Counted from the first letter of the stretch, positions 33,830 through 45,006 are shown. The stretch is 64,000 nucleotides of DNA from Erythroxylum novogranatense (GCA_029891385.1 CM057234.1:21748350-21812349); one strand, 5' to 3'. Notes: a model not told the origin generated them from the sequence alone. A program made the numbers and translations.

Positions 33830-34195
33830 TCAGTCCATCCCTAGAATCACATCGATCTCTCTCAATGGTAATACTATATGGTCTGCTCTCAACACTGATT
33901 GATCAATCTGGATCGAGCACCCTTTGCAGACCTCTCCTAATGTAGTAGTACTACCTAGAGGTGTACTCACCTCTAGCCCATACTGTAATACCGCCCTATT
34001 CCCATGCAATCTACATTCCAAATGTGGTACAACAAAAGAATGTGTGGATCCTGGATCCAATAGTGCAAATGCCTCAATATCAGAAATAAGAAGCATACCA
34101 GCTACTACATCGGGGGAATCCTGGGCCTTCTGCCTCAACATGGCATATACTTTGGCCTGGGACTGTGGTCGGCTGCCCTGACTCTCAGTCCTCAC
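33830..34195 (-). pseudogene. Protease domain of element C
   Basis: Frame of 121 codons: SPDVVAGMLLISDIEAFALL, then D-P-G-S-T-H-S-F (about 34038-34061) and LPLREIDVILGMD. The DxG core and the DVILGMD strand are intact. A stop just downstream (near 33829) separates it from the RT frame in the same strand. Confidence 0.85.
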
Positions 34196-35260
34196 AAAGG
34201 ATCCCTCAACTCTGCCACGGCCTCTACCTCGGCTCCTCTGTCAAAATCCACCACCTCTACTCTGCTGCACCGTGGTGTTGCTGCCTGATCTCGCACTGAC
34301 AACAGATTGAGCTCCCACAGTAGCAGGGCAATCCCTGATCTAATGATCCATGGAGCTACATTTAAGGCAGGCTCCAGTCAATCGCCAACACTCCCCACTA
34401 TGCCTCTTGTCACAATGCTCACAAATTGGGGGAATCTGCCCTGTACCTCTACCACTGCCACTACCAGCATGAGCAAACCTCCCTCTCTGCCCATATCCGG
34501 ACTGTCTAGATCCACCTGGTGACTTGAAAGTCTTGCTCTGGCGCTTTCCAAAACCTCTGCCGAGGCCAGCCTTTGGTGTCACTCGGTCTCTTCCCCTGGA
34601 CCCTAACCGGTCTCGGCTGTCTACTGTCTCATTATTCATTTTCGGCTCGTCTTCTGCAGCAGCTCTCAGCTCAACAAAGGTGCCCATGTCAGATCGGGCC
34701 AACCTGGTGCGAATCTCCAAATTGAGGCCAATCTCAAACCTCCGGCACCTATCAGCTTCCATGGAAATCAAAGTAGTAGCATAACCCATGAGCTCGTTGA
34801 ACCTCACCTCATACTCAGCCACTATCATCCTACCCTGTTTCAGCTCTAGGAACTCCTGCATCTTCATCTCAAGATACACCTTGGGCATATAATTGTCTCT
34901 AAATGCCCTCAAAAAATCCTCCCAAGTCGATGAGGCAAGGCAGGTGGTCTTGCCGGGACGGTCTTCCACCACCGATAAGTGGGCCTGCAAAAAGAGATCA
35001 TATAATCAGGCGCTCATCTGAATCACAATCCATCTGGTCGAAGACTCTCTTAGTCCTCTCCAGCCATCCCTCAGCCTCAGCAGGGTCTGTGCTGCCATAG
35101 AAATTCACAGCCCCCTACTTACGCAGTCTATCGTACCTCCTCTCTCGTCTCATGAGAACTCTAGGAGGCAGTTCCTCAGAACGAGGCACCTAGGACTCCC
35201 TACTCGCTCCGACTGATCCCTGATCAGCTGGTTGATCTATCTGATTGATCATCAATTTCT
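34196..35260 (-). pseudogene. gag of element C
   Basis: The frame 34990-34340 gives TTCLASSTWEDFLRAFRDNY, MPKVYLEMKMQEFLELKQGR, EVRFNELMGYATTLISMEAD, EIRTRLARSDMGTFVELRAA and the first zinc knuckle CEHCDKRHSGEC, with CSSMDH of the second knuckle at its end. A TAG at 34340-34342 follows DH where relatives have Gln or Leu. The N-terminal third (near 35030-35200: LPPRVLMRRERRYDRLRK, FYGSTDPAEAEGWLERTK) is in another frame, with a TAG at 35115-35117. Confidence 0.85.
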
Positions 35261-35316
35261 GCATTTCTCACAATAATTCAAGCCTAAATATTTGACTAGT
35301 CCCAACATATGCCAAA

Positions 35317-35332
35317 CCATGCTCTGATACCA
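35317..35332 (-). promoter_or_regulatory. Primer-binding site, element C
   Basis: The minus strand reads TGGTATCAGAGCATGG, the full initiator tRNA-Met-type primer site, six bases from the 5' LTR. Confidence 0.92.
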
Positions 35333-35338
35333 CCTAAA

Positions 35339-35457
35339 TGTAGCACCCCCTTACCATAGGGTATACACCGGGACGCCCCTTGGTCATTCCGATACATATC
35401 CTACGATAAGGGTGCACTACGAACAATCACTACTGTACCTCATATGGCATCAATAAT
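35339..35457 (-). repeat. Element C 5' LTR, 119-bp fragment
   Basis: TGTAGCACCCCCTTACC... is nearly identical to the first 119 bp of the 3' LTR (26647-26765). Identity stops after CATCAATAAT at 35457, where unrelated LTR-like sequence begins. The promoter-bearing part is gone, so C cannot be transcribed from its own 5' LTR. Confidence 0.9.
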
Positions 35458-36640
35458 GTGAGTTATTTTTGAAATCCTTTGAAATTTTTGATGGGTTTTG
35501 GTTCTAATAGCTTAGGAAAGGAATGGGTATAGTAGTTATAGGAAAAATTACATGCTTTTGCTTCCTTAGAATTGTCAATTTTCACAACTCATGTTAGGTT
35601 GAAATTTTATGTTTTGATGAAGGACAAGAGAGGCAAGAGGAGTTAGAGGAAAGGCAAATTGACCAAGTTTAAAGCTAAAGGAATTAAGGTGGGTGATCTT
35701 TTAATAATTGAGTTAATAAGCACATTAAATTTCTTGTCATAAATGCCATTTATTGCTTTCCAATGACTTACCAATGTGGTATTTATTACTCTTTGGGATG
35801 ATTTAAACTTGTATTATGTGTCTTTCTGTATGTAAATACATTGTGAAAATATTTGTAAAATTGTTTTTCAAGTGAAAAAGATTAGAATATGTGATTTCGG
35901 AAAAATGCCATTTTGGGCAATTATGTGTGAATTATGTGAAATGCATGTTTATATGGGTTTGTGGTGGTCCCTTAAGAGTCAAGTGCACTTGTCTATTCAT
36001 AGGCTTCTCCCGCCTGCCCGCTAGCGGCATTGGAGCTCCTCACGGACTCCCATAAGTTCACGGCTACACATAACAGCTTCGCGAGAATGTGTAGTACGTT
36101 TTGTTTGGATCCACCCAAACCATCTTCTTAGTGTTTATGTGACATTGCTTTGTATTTGTTGATTTTGTAAATGTTTTGAGCAATTGAAAATGATGGGGAA
36201 TTCTTTATGGCAAAAAAAATGATTTTGGTAAAATTACCTTGAAAATAATTGTTAAAGAATTTTGCATGCTTGTTCTTGGTTATTAAATTGTTACCCACTA
36301 AGCCGTCGAGCTCACCCCCCATTTTTTCCTCCACAGGTGACGAGCGAGAAAACGAGTAAGCGCATCGGGATTGAGGCATTACTCCTATGCATTTTACTTT
36401 TGAAGCTTTATTTGGAAACAAAGCTTTAGATACATTTTGGATTAATGATCTTTCTTTGTAATTTGCACTTTTGATACTTTTGATGTATTAGAGCTAAAAT
36501 GCCCTCTAAAGCTTTGTAATAACTTATGTTTTCATGTAAATGGAAGAGATTTGAGTTTTAATGTATCTTGTGAATATTTCATAAAAATGTATTGTTGTAT
36601 GGTTGGAAAAATGGCTAGAAGAGGAGAATTGTGTTTGCTA
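35458..36640 (+). repeat. LTR-like remnant, paralogous to 23618-24840
   Basis: Shares the GCCCGCTAG...GGAGCTCCT block and the CGAGCTCACCCCC plus CAG/GTGA block with 23618-24840 at matching spacing. It probably belongs to an older element into which C, or a deletion involving C, was joined. No gene is seen. Confidence 0.45.
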
Positions 36641-37560
36641 CCTTTTTGAGTCAGTTTCTAGGTTTATATGGATTGGTTTGTGATTTGGGAGATTGAAGAA
36701 TGTGGAGGTTGAAGTTTTGTGTAGGTGCTGGAAATTTGGTTGTGTGTTTGAAGATTTTGGCTAGTGAATTTTTAAGGGAGATACTGTCAAAATTTTCATA
36801 ATGGGCAGAAACTTTGACAGAGTTTTTGACCCTCTTAGAGTTTGAATTGGATTGGAGGGTCTTCTTAAAGGTTGTAGTTCATGTTTAGAGCTTTCCATTG
36901 GTATGTAATATGTCGCTTTTGGACTTAGAATTAAGAAGTTATAAGGTTTGAAAGAATTCAGTTACTGTTGGAAAGTGTATTGTCCAGGCAGTATATTTGG
37001 AAGGGTTTTTCACTTCCTTAGCGCCTTCATTGATTCTTGCATCTTTCATGTAGATTGTCTTTTATTCTTTGCATTGATGTATAATTTTCCATTTTTGGGT
37101 TTAGGAGTAAGAAGTTATGAGGTTCAGAAACATTCAGTTACTGTTTGAATTGTCTTTTATAGGCAGTAGCTTTGAAAGAGTTTTTACCTCCTTTAGAGAC
37201 TAAATTGATTTTTGTATCCTTCATGAATGTTGTAAATAGTCTTTTTATCTTTTCATTGATGTAAAATGTGACATTTTTGGGCCATTATGTTGAAAGATAG
37301 GATTTTTGAAATTTTGTTATTGTGTAGTATAATTTTTTATTTGGGCAGTCACTTTGAGGTAGTTTTTGACTCCCTTAAAGGCCAGATTTGTTCTTAAATT
37401 CTTCATGGAAGTTGTAGATCTTCCTTTTAACTTTTTATTGACACTAAATTTGGCAACTTTGGAATTCGGTGTGAAGAGTTATGAATTTTCAAAATTTCAG
37501 GTGTTTTGTTTTGTTTAAAAAATAATAATAATTTTCGGAACTTGCAGGCGCCCTCGCGAG
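36640..37560 (+). repeat. Degenerate ~180-bp tandem repeats
   Basis: Variants of CTTCATGAAAGTTGTAG recur at about 36868, 37048, 37222 and 37402, each preceded by a GGCAGT...TTTGA...TTTTTGAC block and followed by a TGGCATTTTTGG-like block and AAGTTATGA. This is the same family as in the C LTR, in opposite orientation. A short CpG block (CCCTCGCGAGAGCGAGCG, about 37551-37568) follows, echoing the GC islands of the other LTRs. Confidence 0.65.
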
Positions 37561-37980
37561 AGCGAGCGCTCTAGTTAATTTCTGCTTTTTCCTTTGGTCC
37601 AAATTCAACCTCCTCTCACTCTTTTACTTGTAACTTTTTCGTTTGACCTCTGATTTAATTGATTTTCAAAGCATTGGTTTTCTAAGAAAATTCTCTACCC
37701 TATCATGCAAAATTTAGATTTTTCGAGTTGAAATTTATAGATTAAATCGAGGGAGACAATTGAATAGAGATATTGAATATGATTCCGTTTTTGGGCGATT
37801 TCTCGATTTATAGAGATCCGATTGAGGAGATTTTTGATTTTATTTAACCTGGAGACATGAAATTTTCTTTTTAGCTAAAAGTCGGATTTCAATTTGGGCC
37901 ATAAGGATTTCAATTTTCAGGAGGGAAATTAAGGTGAACTTTACAAGATCTGTTCGGATGTAATTAAAATAAGTTCGTAT

Positions 37981-38990
37981 TTGAGATTTGAAGTGGTGGA
38001 GAATTCCTCCCTCGTGGGCTGCGCGTCCAGATATCACATAGGACGTCGGGTACGTGATCCACCGGGGTGGGGTTCCAACATATACACCCCATTGCCTATT
38101 CCCAATCATCCTTGGGAAGACTTGTCAATGGATTTTATTCTTGGTTTGCCACGTACCCAACGTGGTTCTGACTCTATTTATGTAGTAGTTGACAGGTTTT
38201 AAAAAATGACACACTTCATTCCTTGCAAGAAGACTAGTGATGCATCTCATGTTGCCAAACTGTTTTTCCAGGAGATTGCTCGTTTGCATGGCATACCCAA
38301 AACAATTACTTTTGACCAAGATGTGAAATTTCTTGCTCATTTTTGGACTGTTCTGACCGAGATGTGAAATTTCTTGCTCATTTCTTGCTAGTAGCACGAC
38401 ACATCCTCAAACTGACGAACAGACAAAAGTGGTGAACCGCACGCTTGGCAATCTATTGCGTTGCATATGCAGCGATAAGAAGACTTCTTGGGATCTTTCT
38501 CTTCCTCAGGACGAATTTGCTTACAATAGTTCTGTCAACAGCTCTACTAAGAAGACTCCCTTCGATATTGTTTACAGGAAGGCTCCAGCACAGACAGTTG
38601 ACCTTATTGCACTTCCTACAAGTGTTCTTCCTAGTGTTGCAGCTAACAATTTGGCCAACCAGCATGTTGATATTTTTAAACAAGTGAGGCAGAACCTGAA
38701 GGAATCTAATGAAAAATCTGAATTATGTCACGACAAGCATAGGCGTTCAGATCCTTGAGGTTGGTGATCAAGTTATGGTGTACTTGCGGAAGCAATGTGG
38801 AGGAGGACAGCAAAAGCTAGATCCAAAGAAGATTGGTCCTTTCAATATAACTCAAAAGATCAATGACAATGCTTATGTTCTTGACCTTCTAGATCATATG
38901 AAGATATCTAAGACGTTTAACGTGGCGGATCATTACCTTTATCACCCTGATGATGGTAACTGGAGGTCAAGTTCTTTACAAGTAGAAGGG
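37981..38990 (+). pseudogene. Integrase fossil of a second gypsy lineage
   Basis: Pieces in shifting frames: [35 protein letters not shown] then a stop, [40 protein letters not shown], a duplicated short block (about 38315-38385), HPQTDEQTKVVNRTLGNLLR, EFAYNSSVNSSTKKTPFDIV, then the C-terminal EVGDQVMVYLRKQ and LDPKKIGPFNITQKINDNAY. The sequence style (VNRTLGNLLR, FNVADHYLYHP) differs from elements A-E and suggests another chromovirus clade. The catalytic SDRD is FDQD and SERT is TKVV, the latter normal for this clade. RT and gag are absent. Confidence 0.8.
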
Positions 38991-38992
38991 AA

Positions 38993-39266
38993 TGATGCGG
39001 ACCAGTTAGCTTTGGATTACATGAAAAATCTTGACCGCGACAAGGTTTGCTGCAGGATGAGAAAAAAAGGCTTAAATTCTATTTAAGGGACAAAAAAAAA
39101 CTATTTTTCTATTTCTATTTTTTTGTCTTTTATTTTCCTAATTTTTTTGGGATTTGGATTAGGATTTTTGGCCATTATAAATATGCCTTATTTATGTTTT
39201 CAGGACATCATCGATTTTTGGAAAACAAATTTTATTCCAGAATTTGGCTTTGTCATTCTTTCAACA
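38993..39266 (+). repeat. Putative short LTR following the integrase fossil
   Basis: TGATGCGGACCAG begins right after the pol remnant and a TATAAATA motif sits near 39176-39183. A possible end is TTCAACA (39266). The other LTR is not in the window, so start and end are inferred from context. Confidence 0.4.
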
Positions 39267-40446
39267 TCGCTTGTCGTTCTTGTTTCTCTTTTCGTCCAAT
39301 CAAACGACATTGATTAAACTCCTTAATGAAGTCTAAACGTTCTTGTTCCGTTCTTAACTTTCGCTCTGCGTCAAAATTTCTATACATTAAAGCTTCCGCA
39401 AAAGTACTTGAAGTGTAAGCCACGAGTAGGAGAAATGTGGGCTTGTCCATTAGTTTCCTTCTTACTGCCAATAGAATGAGCGAGGTCGAGATTTTCATTG
39501 TTCTTCTGGTTTCTTACTCAATTTATCATTCTTTTGATTGCACTTATGAGGATTCTCCAGCTCCTCTAAAAAGAGGTAAAACAACATTTTCAATGAAGAC
39601 ATTGAACTTCAAAAGTGGAAAACTAAATGCATAGTTGTGTAGCTACTACGGAGGTAGAATTTAGGCCCAGATCTAGATGCCTCGTTTAGAAAAACTGTAT
39701 CAATATCTATGTGATTAATAAGATCTTATATTGGTGTTTTAATTTGTTAACATAAGATACTTTAATGTTTTAAAGCAGGTATGATTCCATTGGATGCAGA
39801 TTATATTGGACCTCAGACCATTTCTATTCATGGCATATGACTTCAAACGAATTAAACCGATGATAAAACGTGCCCATCAAATGCTCAGTAACAACAACTA
39901 AAGCTAAATAAAGAAGAATGGTTCTAATAAAACCGTAGCTCACAAACAACACTGAGTTGTGATTGTCGTAATTTAGACCATTTCTACTTCCTCGTCGAAC
40001 ACTTGCCTAAGTTTGATTCTTCAGGAAAGCTTTTCCTAATTCTGACAACCGTTGAGACGGAATGGTCATCCATAGTATACGCTTCTAAATTTAGACAAGC
40101 CGAGGCTCTTGTAATGCTATTTAAGCACTACCCTGAACCACAAGTTCTAGCGCTCTATATTAAAGCCTAAGCGTAGCTATGATGAGAGCTTAGTATTTCA
40201 CCTAGCTGCAATCCATTTAGGGTCTAGTGCGGCCTGAACCCACGTTCAAAAGGGTTCAGCCATACGACCTTCATCAACATTGCCTAGGTTCTGATCTATC
40301 TTGTCACTGAAAACCAGACCCAAAAAAAGAGAATATTTATACTAAAATTACAAGAAGCTCAGGAAGAGCATTATTGAATAAACCTCTGCTTGTAACTTCC
40401 GTTCTTATTTGAGAAACAAAAGGAGGAGTTTTTGCAGGTTGAAAAC
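39267..40446 (+). promoter_or_regulatory. Upstream region of the pectate lyase gene
   Basis: No gene is recognised. A TATA-like TATTTATA (40334-40341) lies about 105 bp before the ATG, a usual plant spacing with a short 5' leader. Open frames (39437, 39253 minus) are short and unlike known proteins. Confidence 0.4.
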
Positions 40447-42226
40447 ATGAAGATGGCTAAGCTAACGTTGATCTTTCTCATATCTTTCGCTTCCATGATT
40501 CCAAGCCTGAGGGGGAACATCGGGCATTTCGACGAGGTATGGCAAAAACGAGCTGAAGAAGCCAAGAAAAATCTCTTGGAGGCCTACGTACCAGACCCAG
40601 AAAATGTTACCGACAGTTTCAACCTTCATGTTAGCAAGTAAATCCACAGCCCTTCTCTTCATGCATGCTTACTTTAACGTAAAATTTGACAAACAACATT
40701 TTGTAGCATCGATACTTGATGCAAATGCAACATTGTATAATGTACAATCAATCGGTAATGGTTAAGAATGCACATGAAGCGATTGTTAGAATAATATGTG
40801 ATATTCTATTCTAGAATTTTACCGAAACATTTTTGAGATTGAATGGCATCTTTTTCTAGAAGGTATATTCTATTGTTTATGCAGTCATCCAGGTGCTGAT
40901 GACGACAATGAGGAATTTGATGTTGTGGATGAGAGCAAAAACAGCACTAGGAGGAGCCTAAGGCAAGGGAAGAGAAGATACAGAGGTCCATGTCAAGCAA
41001 CCAATCCCATCGACAGATGTTGGAGGTGTACGAAAAACTGGGCCAAAAATCGTAAGAGGCTTGCAAGATGTGCTTTAGGTTTTGGTCGTGGAACCAGCGG
41101 AGGCAGGAGAGGAAAGATCTATTTGGTGACGGATAATTCAGACAATGACATTGCTAATCCCAGACCAGGAACTCTAAGACATGCTGTGGTCCAGAATGGG
41201 CCACTGTGGATCATCTTTGCTCGTGACATGAACATCAAGTTGAAAGCCGAGTTGCTTGTTACGAGCGACAAGACCATTGATGGTCGCGGAGCCAATGTTC
41301 ACATTGCTTACGGTGCTGGCATTACCTTACAGTTCGTGAAGAATGTGATAATCCATGGCCTCCATATCCATCACGTTATTGCTTCTTCTGGTGGTATGAT
41401 TAGGGACTCTGCGGACCATTTGGGTGTCAGGACTGCCGCTGATGGTGATGGAATCTCTATCTTTGGGTCTACCAATATTTGGATCGATCATGTTTCCATG
41501 TCTCGATGCCAAGATGGACTCATTGATGCAATTCAGGGATCCACTGCTATAACCATCTCCAATTGCCACTTCACCCACCATAATGATGTAAGTTAATCTC
41601 AACTCCTGTCCTGTGGCTGTGGGAATTCAGATCATTCATCGTATGGCCTTAACACACTCATGCATATATATATGGGACAGGCCATCTTGTTGGGAGCTCA
41701 TGATAGCTATGCAGGCGATGAGAAAATGCAAGTAACACTTGCATTCAACCATTTTGGTCAAGGACTTGTGCAGAGGATGCCCAGATGCAGATGGGGTTTT
41801 TTCCATGTTGTGAACAATGACTACACTCACTGGCGTTTGTATGCCATTGGTGGTAGCGGACATCCAACCATTATTAGCCAAGGCAATAGGTTTATTGCAC
41901 CTCCAGAAAACCATCTAAAACAGGTAAATTAAATTGTACGGAAATTTATAAACAATTGGATATATAGGAGCACACTGTTTGAGATGATGCATGGTAACTC
42001 ATAGGTGACCAAAAGAGACTATGCCACAGAAGCCGAATGGAAAACATGGACATGGAGATCAGAGGATGATATAATGATGAACGGAGCATTTTTTATTGAA
42101 TCTGGAAATCCTAAGTGGAAGAAACCAGCTAAGAAGTACATGATCAAGCCCAAGAATGGCCTGTATGCTACGAGGCTAACACGCTTTGCAGGAGCGCTCA
42201 ATTGCAAGCCTAAGAAAAAGTGTTGA
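40447..42226 (+). CDS. Pectate lyase, secreted, with N-terminal Pec_lyase_N-type region
   Basis: Four exons inferred from GT-AG sites and frame: 40447-40637, 40885-41587, 41681-41923, 42005-42226 (452 residues). ATG 40447 begins a hydrophobic signal peptide ([20 protein letters not shown]). Next comes the N-terminal domain ([20 protein letters not shown]), a basic linker ([15 protein letters not shown]), and the family-1 polysaccharide lyase core: [124 protein letters not shown] (catalytic Arg region) and [10 protein letters not shown]. The calcium-binding Asp residues and RMPRCR are kept. Such enzymes cleave de-esterified pectin in the cell wall by beta-elimination; pollen and fruit forms exist. 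Length and motifs look functional. It is the only intact ordinary plant gene here. Confidence 0.95.
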
Positions 42227-43107
42227 GAAAGATTTTCATATCTCACGAGTCATGACTGATGAAGGACATGCGAGTGTTTTCTTGTGTGACTCCTGTTCAA
42301 TTGTATTTGTATGGGAAAGATTTGGAGAGGAGAGTTTTTTTTCCTAAAAAAATTAATTGTCAAAGTAGAAAAGTTTGCGACAAGCAGAAATTCTGTTACT
42401 TGATCAATTGTTTTTTCCTCGTTCATTTCTGTACGCATTGCTGCTACTATCATCTTCTAGTGTTTTTCTACAACATATTTTTCTTGTTTCATTGGTTTAA
42501 TTGATTGAATGAAATACTAAAGAGATTTTATATTAATGTTATATACTAATTCATTTTCTAAAATACTCAAGTTAAAACATCATCAAAAGTATTATATAAT
42601 ATGGTTCTACCGGATTTTGGCTGAACAGTACATTGCCGTTCGGATCCTTAGGTTGACTGCTCTTTGTGATGAATCCGACGTGATGATACCTGTAAAACAA
42701 GGAAGGCACGTCGGGGGTTGTGTCCCGATTAGCCCCTCCGACGCTCAAGTCAGTTTTTGGTGAAGGTGGGATTGCTATAAAAGCCAGAGAACTAGGTTTT
42801 TTATTGTGCGTACCTTTGTTATGGGAGAATTATACCTTATATATGGTTTTGTAGCTAGGTTTAGGTCTTTACGTAGACTTCTACCTCTGCATGGAAGGTT
42901 TTCTCATGCTAACGGGCTGTGGAGAGCGTGGATCGGGCTTGGGCTTGGCATGACAATTAGATAGGAGATTGATCTTTGAAGAATGACCCGATCGGCCCAT
43001 GGGTCGTTTTGACTGGGTCCAGGTCCAACATCGTCGACCCGACCATAAGCCCTCCTACTCCTCGAGTCTGAGCGAAGAGAAGGGTCGGAGGAGTATGTAG
43101 AAGTTTT
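42227..43107. other. 3' flank of pectate lyase and start of a repetitive block
   Basis: The first 300 bp are T-rich and could hold the polyadenylation region (ATTGAATGAAATAC near 42503-42516). From about 42600 the composition changes to CG-richer sequence (CCCCTCCGACGCTCAAGTCAG near 42734), of a kind I associate with plant transposable elements. No gene is recognised. Confidence 0.35.
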
Positions 43108-43271
43108 GTAGCTCGTACGTAGGGCGACTCGTGAGTGGGGCGATCGGTTGAGCATTGAGATGTAGCTCGTCTGTAGGTCAGCTCATGAAGTAGTCGATCG
43201 GTCGGGCATTGTTGTTGTAGCTCGTCTGTAGGTCAGCTCATGAAGTATTCGATCGGTCGAATGTTGACAGG
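43108..43271. repeat. Three tandem ~55-bp repeats
   Basis: Units start at 43108, 43162 and 43217 with GTAGCTCGT and share GCTCATGAAGTA and CGATCGGT blocks. The second and third are closest to each other. Confidence 0.8.
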
Positions 43272-43632
43272 CAGTACGTGACTGCTCGCATTGGGATTGG
43301 TCGGCTAATTGTCCCTAGTCGGTCGGCATTGGCGTACCTTGCACGATAGCCCGCGCCTACGGAGGTTGGGAAGTCATCATTAGCAAGTGCGTGGTGGTAC
43401 TTGGAGCATTTATTGTTTGACGACGCATGCCTTTTGACAGCTTTTCAGAATCTGAAGCGTATCATCCTTGTAACCGTTGTGCAGCTGTCCCATTTGTCCT
43501 TTCAACCGTCGTGCCGCTCCGATTTTCGAACAGCCCTAGTTTCTTCGGCTCGGATCATGCCGCGTGTCCAAGCATAGCTCGGATTTTCTCCACTCGTCGT
43601 ACTTCGATTGGATGGCTCGTCCGAGTGTTCCC

Positions 43633-43874
43633 TTATAAATGCTCAAGGTCGACGGATTGTTTGGCTTTCTTCACGCTTGTCTCCTTCTTGCCTACGCTTC
43701 TGTTCTCGTTCGTTTGTTCTTGCTCCCAGTTCCTAGAAATTTCATTCAAGCATTGTTCGATTTCCTTTTCTTCGTTCACTCGTCCCACCTGGTTGACCCC
43801 TCGTAGCTGAATCGTTTACCATGCTTATCGGTTTTGGTTCGATTTATAACCTGTTTTTTGTTGTTTGTGCAGCC
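43633..43874 (+). promoter_or_regulatory. Promoter and leader of the coiled-coil ORF
   Basis: TTATAAAT (43633-43640) is a good TATA box. A pyrimidine-rich leader follows, and TTTGTTGTTTGTGCAG ends at 43872, a strong 3' splice-type site just two bases before ATG 43875. A leader intron is therefore likely, though its donor is not clear. Confidence 0.5.
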
Positions 43875-43955
43875 ATGGTCAAAGTTCGTGATTTCCTCCC
43901 AAAGTCTGCCAAAGGCAAGCGCCAGGTGGCCGAGCCTCCAGAGGCCAGAGGACAG
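43875..43955 (+). pseudogene. First 27 codons of the coiled-coil ORF, cut by a copia element
   Basis: Starts at ATG in good context (GCCATGG) and encodes MVKVRDFLPKSAKGKRQVAE and seven more residues. The frame reaches the target duplication GACAG (43951-43955), where the copia LTR begins. The distal part resumes in the same codon phase at 48351. I infer one gene interrupted by the insertion. Confidence 0.7.
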
Positions 43956-45006
43956 TGTTTGACCAATGGTGGTTGACAAATTAATTCCACTTATGTTTTG
44001 ATAATAATAAAATGTATAGAATTGGTTAAGAAATTGTTTCAGGTATTTTGGGATTGATATTCAATGAAAGAATTGTACAAATCAAGATGGAAGTTTCCTA
44101 TACAAGTAATATATGTCAACACAAGTCGACTAACAGCATACAAGTCGACTTATCGTGGACCACAAGTCGACTTATACATCACAATTCGACTTATAGAAAA
44201 GCGGAGATGCAAGTTTACGTAAAATGTTGTCACAAGTCAACTTATACAACTCGACAAGTCGACTTATGGTCACAAGTCGACTTATACAACTCGACAAGTC
44301 GACTTATGGGTACAGCACATTAATTCCAACGGTCCAATTTGCTAAAAATAGAATGGAGATTATCAAGGAACGACTATATCCAATTAAGCAACGACTAGTA
44401 GAGCTCCAACAGCTATATTTCTTCAAGTATAAATAGAGGATGATGGAAGAAGAGTAGATAGAAGTTCCACAAGCCTACATACTCTTATCTTGCTCCAAAT
44501 TGCTCATCATTGTTCTTACTTTGTTTACATTTGTATTGAGCACTTGTTCTTAGATCTTTACCCTATTTCTTTTACAAATTGAGTAACTAGTGGTAGGTCA
44601 CGTGTGAGGTAGCTTGAGGCGGAAATCAAGTATTGTTGGTAGGATTTGTGTCGGAAGACAAATCATCTATAAAGGTTTCTTGAGCTGGAAATCAAGCGGT
44701 ATTGGTAAGATTTGTGCCGGAAGACAAATCAAGTGTAAAGGTAGCTGGTAGGAAATCAGCGGGATTGCAAGAGTTCACTTTGAACTACAAAGTGTGTAAT
44801 AAAGTGGTTTGCAAAATCCTAAGTGGGAGCTTAGGTAGAGGGCGAGGTCTTTAGACCGAACCTCTATAAAAGCAGTGTTTGATCTTCTTCCTACTCTTTG
44901 TATTTAAATTTGTTTAAATTACTATTGTGTGAATTAACTTCGATTTTATTGTAGAAATTTTCAAAGAATTTTAAAGATCTATTCAACCCCCTTCTAGATC
45001 GCTACA
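43956..45006 (+). repeat. Copia 5' LTR
   Basis: 1051 bp, TGTTTGACC to GCTACA. Contains about nine copies of the palindrome AAGTCGACTT or variants (about 44120-44310), a TATA-like TATAAATAG (about 44429-44437), and repeated hairpins (44613-44760). It has one more ~38-bp palindrome unit than the 3' LTR. Confidence 0.95.

Larger units (their letters stand above)
26647..35457 (-). mobile_element. Element C: Ty3/gypsy chromovirus with truncated 5' LTR
   Basis: 3' LTR 26647-30684, interior 30685-35338, 5' LTR reduced to 35339-35457. The minus strand reads primer site, gag, protease, RT-RNase H (one open frame of 480 codons), integrase and chromodomain-like tail. It is the best-preserved coding copy here but still carries several stops. 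Its LTR differs from those of A, B, D and E in length (about 4 kb) and in its GC-rich block, so it is a separate subfamily of the same lineage. Confidence 0.93.

Noticed and set aside
39253..39498. Minus-strand 81-codon ORF upstream of pectate lyase
   Set aside because: Short, no recognised motif, no splice or promoter support.
43427..43810. 127-codon ORF upstream of the coiled-coil ORF
   Set aside because: It overlaps the TATA box and pyrimidine-rich leader; composition fits untranslated leader and no protein family is recognised.
44120..44310. CRISPR-like array of short repeats
   Set aside because: Repeats are palindromes in a retrotransposon LTR, spacers are irregular and short, and the genome is a plant.
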